From: Oscillospiraceae bacterium
Lineage (GTDB): Bacteria > Bacillota > Clostridia > Oscillospirales > Oscillospiraceae
Length of the DNA stretch: 8,000 nt
Assembly (NCBI GenBank): GCA_017405545.1
Contig: JAFRAF010000071.1
Coordinates: forward strand, 1 to 8,000
Direction of reading: 5' to 3'
The notes beneath the pieces are model-generated. The model was not told the DNA's origin. It saw nothing but the letters and a program-made list of their open reading frames with translations, and made no database searches. The position numbers and the translations under genes are program-made. Within the stretch, counting starts at the first letter, position 1. Every line of letters begins with the position of its first letter. Below are positions 5,403 to 8,000 of the stretch, one piece after another.

Positions 5403-6344
5403 ATGCCGATTAAGATACCCAATGATTTGCCCGCCGTAGCCACCCTGCAGGCGGAGAACATCTTCGTCATGACGGAGAAGCGGGCCATAAAGCAGGACAT
5501 CCGCCCGCTGCAGATACTGCTTTTGAACCTCATGCCCAAGAAGATACAGACCGAGACTCAGCTCAGCCGTCTGCTGGGCAACACGCCCCTGCAGATAGAG
5601 CTGGAGCTCATCGCCGCCGAGAGCCACGAGTCCGCCAACACCCCGCCGGAGCATCTGCACTCCTTCTACAGGACCTTCGCGGACGTTAAGGACCGCTTCT
5701 TTGACGGCATGATAATCACCGGCGCGCCCATCGAGCTTATGGAGTTTGAGGAAGTGGACTACTGGCAGGAGCTCTGCGAGATAATGGAGTGGACCAAGAC
5801 CCACGTGCACAGCACCTTCCATATATGCTGGGGGGCCCAGGCGGCCCTGTACTACCACTACGGAATACCCAAGCGGGAGCTTCCCGCCAAGATGTTCGGC
5901 GTGTTTGAGCATCAGGTGGAGTACAAGCGCTCCATACTCTTCCGGGGCTTTGACGACAACTTCTTCGTACCCCACTCGAGACACACCACCGTTGACCGGC
6001 GGGATATCGAGACCGTGCCTGAGCTGAAAATACTGGCCTCCTCCGACGAGGCCGGGGTCTACGCCGTGTTCACCCAAAACGGCAAGCAGATATTCATCAT
6101 GGGCCACTCGGAGTACGACGCGGACACCCTCCAGCAGGAGTATCAGCGGGATGTGAACGCGGGGCTGGAGATAGCCGTACCCAAGAACTATTACCCCGAC
6201 GACGACCCGACCCGGGAGCCCTGTGTGACCTGGCGGGCCCACGCGAATCTGCTGTATACAAACTGGCTCAACTACATCGTATACCAGACCACGCCATACG
6301 ATATCAGCACCATCCCCTCCGGAGTCCGCACGGACGAGGTGTAG
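5403..6344 (+). CDS. metA: Homoserine O-acetyltransferase (MetA/HTS family)
   Basis: A 313-residue member of the MetA family, full length, activating L-homoserine as the first committed step of methionine synthesis. The catalytic cysteine is C142 in [12 protein letters not shown]; the His-Glu pair is H235 and E237 in MGHSEYDAD, at the same numbers as in characterised MetA enzymes. Position 111, in [14 protein letters not shown], is Glu. Published structure-function work on MetA links Glu111 to acetyl-CoA and Gly111 (as in E. coli) to succinyl-CoA, so acetyl transfer is predicted despite the common label homoserine O-succinyltransferase. This agrees with the adjacent O-acetylhomoserine sulfhydrylase. 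The start at 5403 follows AGGAAAGG (5384-5391), which overlaps the metY stop, a normal operon arrangement. The same T-box leader should control it. A strong terminator follows. Confidence 0.95.
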   Translation: MPIKIPNDLPAVATLQAENIFVMTEKRAIKQDIRPLQILLLNLMPKKIQTETQLSRLLGNTPLQIELELIAAESHESANTPPEHLHSFYRTFADVKDRFFDGMIITGAPIELMEFEEVDYWQELCEIMEWTKTHVHSTFHICWGAQAALYYHYGIPKRELPAKMFGVFEHQVEYKRSILFRGFDDNFFVPHSRHTTVDRRDIETVPELKILASSDEAGVYAVFTQNGKQIFIMGHSEYDADTLQQEYQRDVNAGLEIAVPKNYYPDDDPTREPCVTWRAHANLLYTNWLNYIVYQTTPYDISTIPSGVRTDEV

Positions 6345-6366
6345 GGGAGAAGACGGGAATAATAAT

Positions 6367-6407
6367 CGCCGTCCCTTTTGCGCAGCTGCAAGAGGGGCGG
6401 CGTTTTT
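6367..6407 (+). terminator. Terminator of the metY-metA operon
   Basis: CGCCGTCCCTTTTGC (6367-6381) pairs along all 15 bases with GCAAGAGGGGCGGCG (6388-6402), two pairs being T-G wobbles, around a GCAGCT loop, followed by five Ts (6403-6407). The convergent XRE gene ends 12 bases further on. Confidence 0.92.
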
Positions 6408-6418
6408 CCGTTTTGAAT

Positions 6419-6640
6419 CTATTTCAGTCTTCTTGGATTGTCAGTCTGCATCAGGAGGTAATCTATGCTGACGTTGTAGTGGTCGGCCAGCCTTACAAGG
6501 AGCTCATCCGTCAAGGGCTGGATCTCCGTTTCGATATAGCTGTACTTCCGCTGAGTAATTCCGATAGCGGAGGCGATCTGCTGTTGGCTGAGATCGTTGT
6601 CCTCTCTCAAGTCCCGTATCCTGCTTTTTATCAGAGCCAC
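6419..6640 (-). CDS. Small XRE-family transcriptional regulator
   Basis: A 73-residue protein that is almost entirely one XRE (Cro/C1-type) helix-turn-helix. Residues 18-25 (SQQQIASA) form the first helix of the motif, and residues 29-40 (TQRKYSYIETEI) the recognition helix. The C-terminal part LADHYNVSIDYLLMQTDNP is typical of short XRE repressors. The start is a GTG at 6640 with only a weak upstream ribosome site; a stop codon three codons upstream in frame rules out a longer form. The gene diverges from the SLH-Big2 gene, and the spacer carries repeated palindromes that are likely its operators. The usual role of such proteins is autorepression together with control of the divergent gene, which is inferred here. 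No ligand or partner domain is present. Confidence 0.85.
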   Translation of the reverse strand: MALIKSRIRDLREDNDLSQQQIASAIGITQRKYSYIETEIQPLTDELLVRLADHYNVSIDYLLMQTDNPRRLK

Positions 6641-6663
6641 CTGCTTTCAATGGGGTTATGGCC

Positions 6664-6677
6664 CTATCATATGATAG
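6664..6677. promoter_or_regulatory. 14-bp palindrome next to the twin operators
   Basis: CTATCATATGATAG is a perfect palindrome that shares its last two bases with the first AGATAA operator. It lies 24 bases before the GTG of the divergent XRE gene, so it may overlap that gene's promoter. Confidence 0.5.
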
Positions 6678-6690
6678 ATAATAATTATCT
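6676..6690. promoter_or_regulatory. Operator 1, AGATAA-N3-TTATCT
   Basis: AGATAATAATTATCT is an inverted repeat with the same half-sites as the second copy 25 bases away centre to centre. It ends one base before the -35 of the SLH-Big2 promoter. Likely a binding site for the divergent XRE protein (inference). Confidence 0.7.
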
Positions 6691-6691
6691 A

Positions 6692-6720
6692 TTGACTTTT
6701 AGATAAATATTATCTAAAAT
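6692..6720 (+). promoter_or_regulatory. Promoter of the SLH-Big2 surface gene
   Basis: TTGACT (6692-6697), a 17-base spacer and TAAAAT (6715-6720). Operator 2 fills most of the spacer and touches the -10, so a bound regulator should block RNA polymerase. Confidence 0.75.
6701..6715. promoter_or_regulatory. Operator 2, AGATAA-N3-TTATCT
   Basis: AGATAAATATTATCT, with pairing that extends outward to 9-base arms (TTTAGATAA and TTATCTAAA). It lies between the -35 and -10 of the surface-protein promoter. Confidence 0.7.
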
Positions 6721-6773
6721 AGCATATGTTCAGCATAAAAACTTTGTAAAAACCCGAAAAGGAGAGAGTTAAG

Positions 6774-8000
6774 ATGAAAAAATGCATATCCCTTTTCCTC
6801 GCGCTTGTCTTGCTCCTTAGCCTCATGCCCGCCGTGTTGGCCGTTGAGCCGGGACTTGACAATTTCAAGAAAACCAAAGACTACCCCTCCGGACTGTTCA
6901 CGGACGTAAAGGACGACGCCTGGTACCACGACAGCGTAAAGTCCGCCTATGAGTACGGCCTCGTCAAGGGTGTGAGCGATACCGCGTTCAACCCAGACGG
7001 GAACATGACCCTGGCCGAGGCTCTGGCTCTGGCCGACAGGCTCCACAGTATTTTCTACAACGGAACAGCGGATTTCCGGCAGGGTGAGCCTTGGTATCAG
7101 GTCTACGTGGACTACGCCAAGACAAACGGAATAATCCCGGGTTCCGGTTATCCGGATTACAACGCCAAAGCCACAAGGGCACAGTTCGCACAGATTTTCG
7201 CCAAGGCCCTGCCGGAGTCAGCTTTGGAGAAAATAAACAATATAGAACCGTGGATGATACCCGATGTAAGCATAACAGCGTCATATAGCACAGCTGTGTA
7301 TATACTTTATAACGCAGGCATACTCACGGGAAGCGATGCAAGAGGCACCTTCAATCCTGACAGCAACATAAAGCGCTCCGAGGTCTCCGCCATCGTAACC
7401 AGAATGGCCGACACATCCCTTCGCAAGAACTTCACTCCCGCCGACAGGCTGGACCCCACAGGTATAAGCCTGAACAAGTCAAATGTGCAGATGCAGGTGG
7501 ACGGTATCCTCTGGATAGCGGCAACGGTAACTCCCGCAAACGCCTCCGAGACATGGGCTACCTGGGAATCCTCGGATAATTCCATCGCCACCGTGTCCGG
7601 CGGCAAGGTTACGGGCATAAAGCCCGGTACGGTGACAATCACAGCCACGACCTCAAACGGCATTTCGGCAAGCTGTAAAGTAACCGTTATGGAGAAGAAC
7701 CCGGCCACGGGAATAACCCTGAATAAATCAAATGAGCAGTTGATAGTCGGCGACTTCCTTTGGATAACCGCTACGGTGCTCCCTGATACGGCAGAGAACA
7801 AGACCGTGACATGGACATCTTCTGACAGCTCCGTTGCAACTGTTTACAACGGCAAGGTTACAGGGTTAAAGCCGGGTACTGTTACAATAACAGCCTCAAC
7901 CCACAACGGCAAGACCGCCGCATGTAAGGTGACGGTCAATAAAGCCATAGAAATCACCAGCATAACATTAAACAAGACCAATGCAACAATAACTGTGGGC
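6774..8000 (+). CDS. Secreted SLH-domain protein with Big2 Ig-like repeats (partial, 3' end outside window)
   Basis: An open frame of 409 codons that continues past the window. Residues 1-23 are a signal peptide (MKK, a leucine-rich core, then a likely cut after PAVLA). Three S-layer homology domains follow at about 42-94, 104-146 and 160-211. They show family patterns such as LFTDVKDDAWYHDSVKSAYEYG, FNPDGNMTLAEAL, AQFAQIFAKAL and FNPDSNIKRSEVSAIVTRM. SLH triplets normally bind pyruvylated secondary cell-wall polymer and so anchor proteins to the cell surface. From residue 227 come Big2 (bacterial Ig-like) repeats at 227-306, 312-388 and 392 onward, each with TGISLNKSN-, WESSDNSIATV- and GKVTGIKPGTVTITA-type segments. 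The repeat period is about 83 residues. The start has GGAGAG at 6761-6766, 7 bases upstream. No effector domain is visible in this part, so the final role (structural, adhesive or enzymatic) is open. Confidence 0.92.
   Translation, partial: MKKCISLFLALVLLLSLMPAVLAVEPGLDNFKKTKDYPSGLFTDVKDDAWYHDSVKSAYEYGLVKGVSDTAFNPDGNMTLAEALALADRLHSIFYNGTADFRQGEPWYQVYVDYAKTNGIIPGSGYPDYNAKATRAQFAQIFAKALPESALEKINNIEPWMIPDVSITASYSTAVYILYNAGILTGSDARGTFNPDSNIKRSEVSAIVTRMADTSLRKNFTPADRLDPTGISLNKSNVQMQVDGILWIAATVTPANASETWATWESSDNSIATVSGGKVTGIKPGTVTITATTSNGISASCKVTVMEKNPATGITLNKSNEQLIVGDFLWITATVLPDTAENKTVTWTSSDSSVATVYNGKVTGLKPGTVTITASTHNGKTAACKVTVNKAIEITSITLNKTNATITVG

Noticed and set aside
5373..6242. A 289-codon minus-strand open frame opposite metA
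   Set aside because: metA is full length with all catalytic residues; the antisense translation shows no recognisable motif.
7307..7801. A minus-strand open frame opposite the SLH-Big2 gene
   Set aside because: The + strand frame is continuous from 6774 to 8000 with a signal peptide, SLH and Big2 domains, so the minus frame is a shadow.

Overview
The window looks like chromosomal DNA from a Gram-positive gut-type Clostridia, probably near Oscillospirales. This is inference, not a species call. The grounds are a T-box leader, strong AGGAGG-type ribosome binding sites, S-layer homology and Big2 surface domains, a BspA-like leucine-rich repeat remnant, a CCA-encoding tRNA, and moderately high GC with heavy use of ATA and AGG codons. 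TAG is the commonest stop. All intact genes are on the + strand except one small regulator.

Left part (1-2851). A GNAT acetyltransferase (18-506) is followed closely by a compact formate/nitrite-transporter (FNT) family channel (549-1196). Next comes a leucine-rich-repeat gene remnant (1241-1780) with an in-frame TAG near its start and no proper 3' end. It runs into a strong extended -10 promoter, a hairpin leader, tRNA-Leu(UAG) with encoded CCA (1952-2036) and a textbook terminator. After a structured 195-base gap comes a fusion of an XRE DNA-binding domain to a complete-looking desulfoferrodoxin (2267-2851). It keeps both iron-site ligand sets but appears to lack the usual catalytic Glu-Lys pair.

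Middle part (2852-6407). A stand-alone thymidylate kinase (2999-3658) has its own promoter. Next is a methionine operon: a perfect-consensus promoter (TTGACA-17-TATAAT), a T-box leader with an AUG specifier and a TGGT tRNA-end binding bulge, a terminator/antiterminator switch, then metY (O-acetylhomoserine sulfhydrylase) and metA (homoserine O-acyltransferase). MetA has Glu at position 111, which predicts acetyl-CoA use. MetA would therefore make the O-acetylhomoserine that MetY sulfhydrylates to homocysteine, and uncharged tRNA-Met would switch both on. A strong terminator closes the operon.

Right part (6408-8000). A 73-residue XRE regulator on the - strand diverges from a secreted SLH-Big2 surface protein that runs off the window. 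The spacer between them holds two operators of the form AGATAA-N3-TTATCT, one inside the surface gene's promoter, plus an overlapping 14-bp palindrome. This looks like a self-contained regulator/surface-protein switch.

No CRISPR array, insertion sequence or phage gene was seen. The most unusual elements are the XRE-desulfoferrodoxin fusion, the twin-operator surface-protein switch and the methionine T-box.
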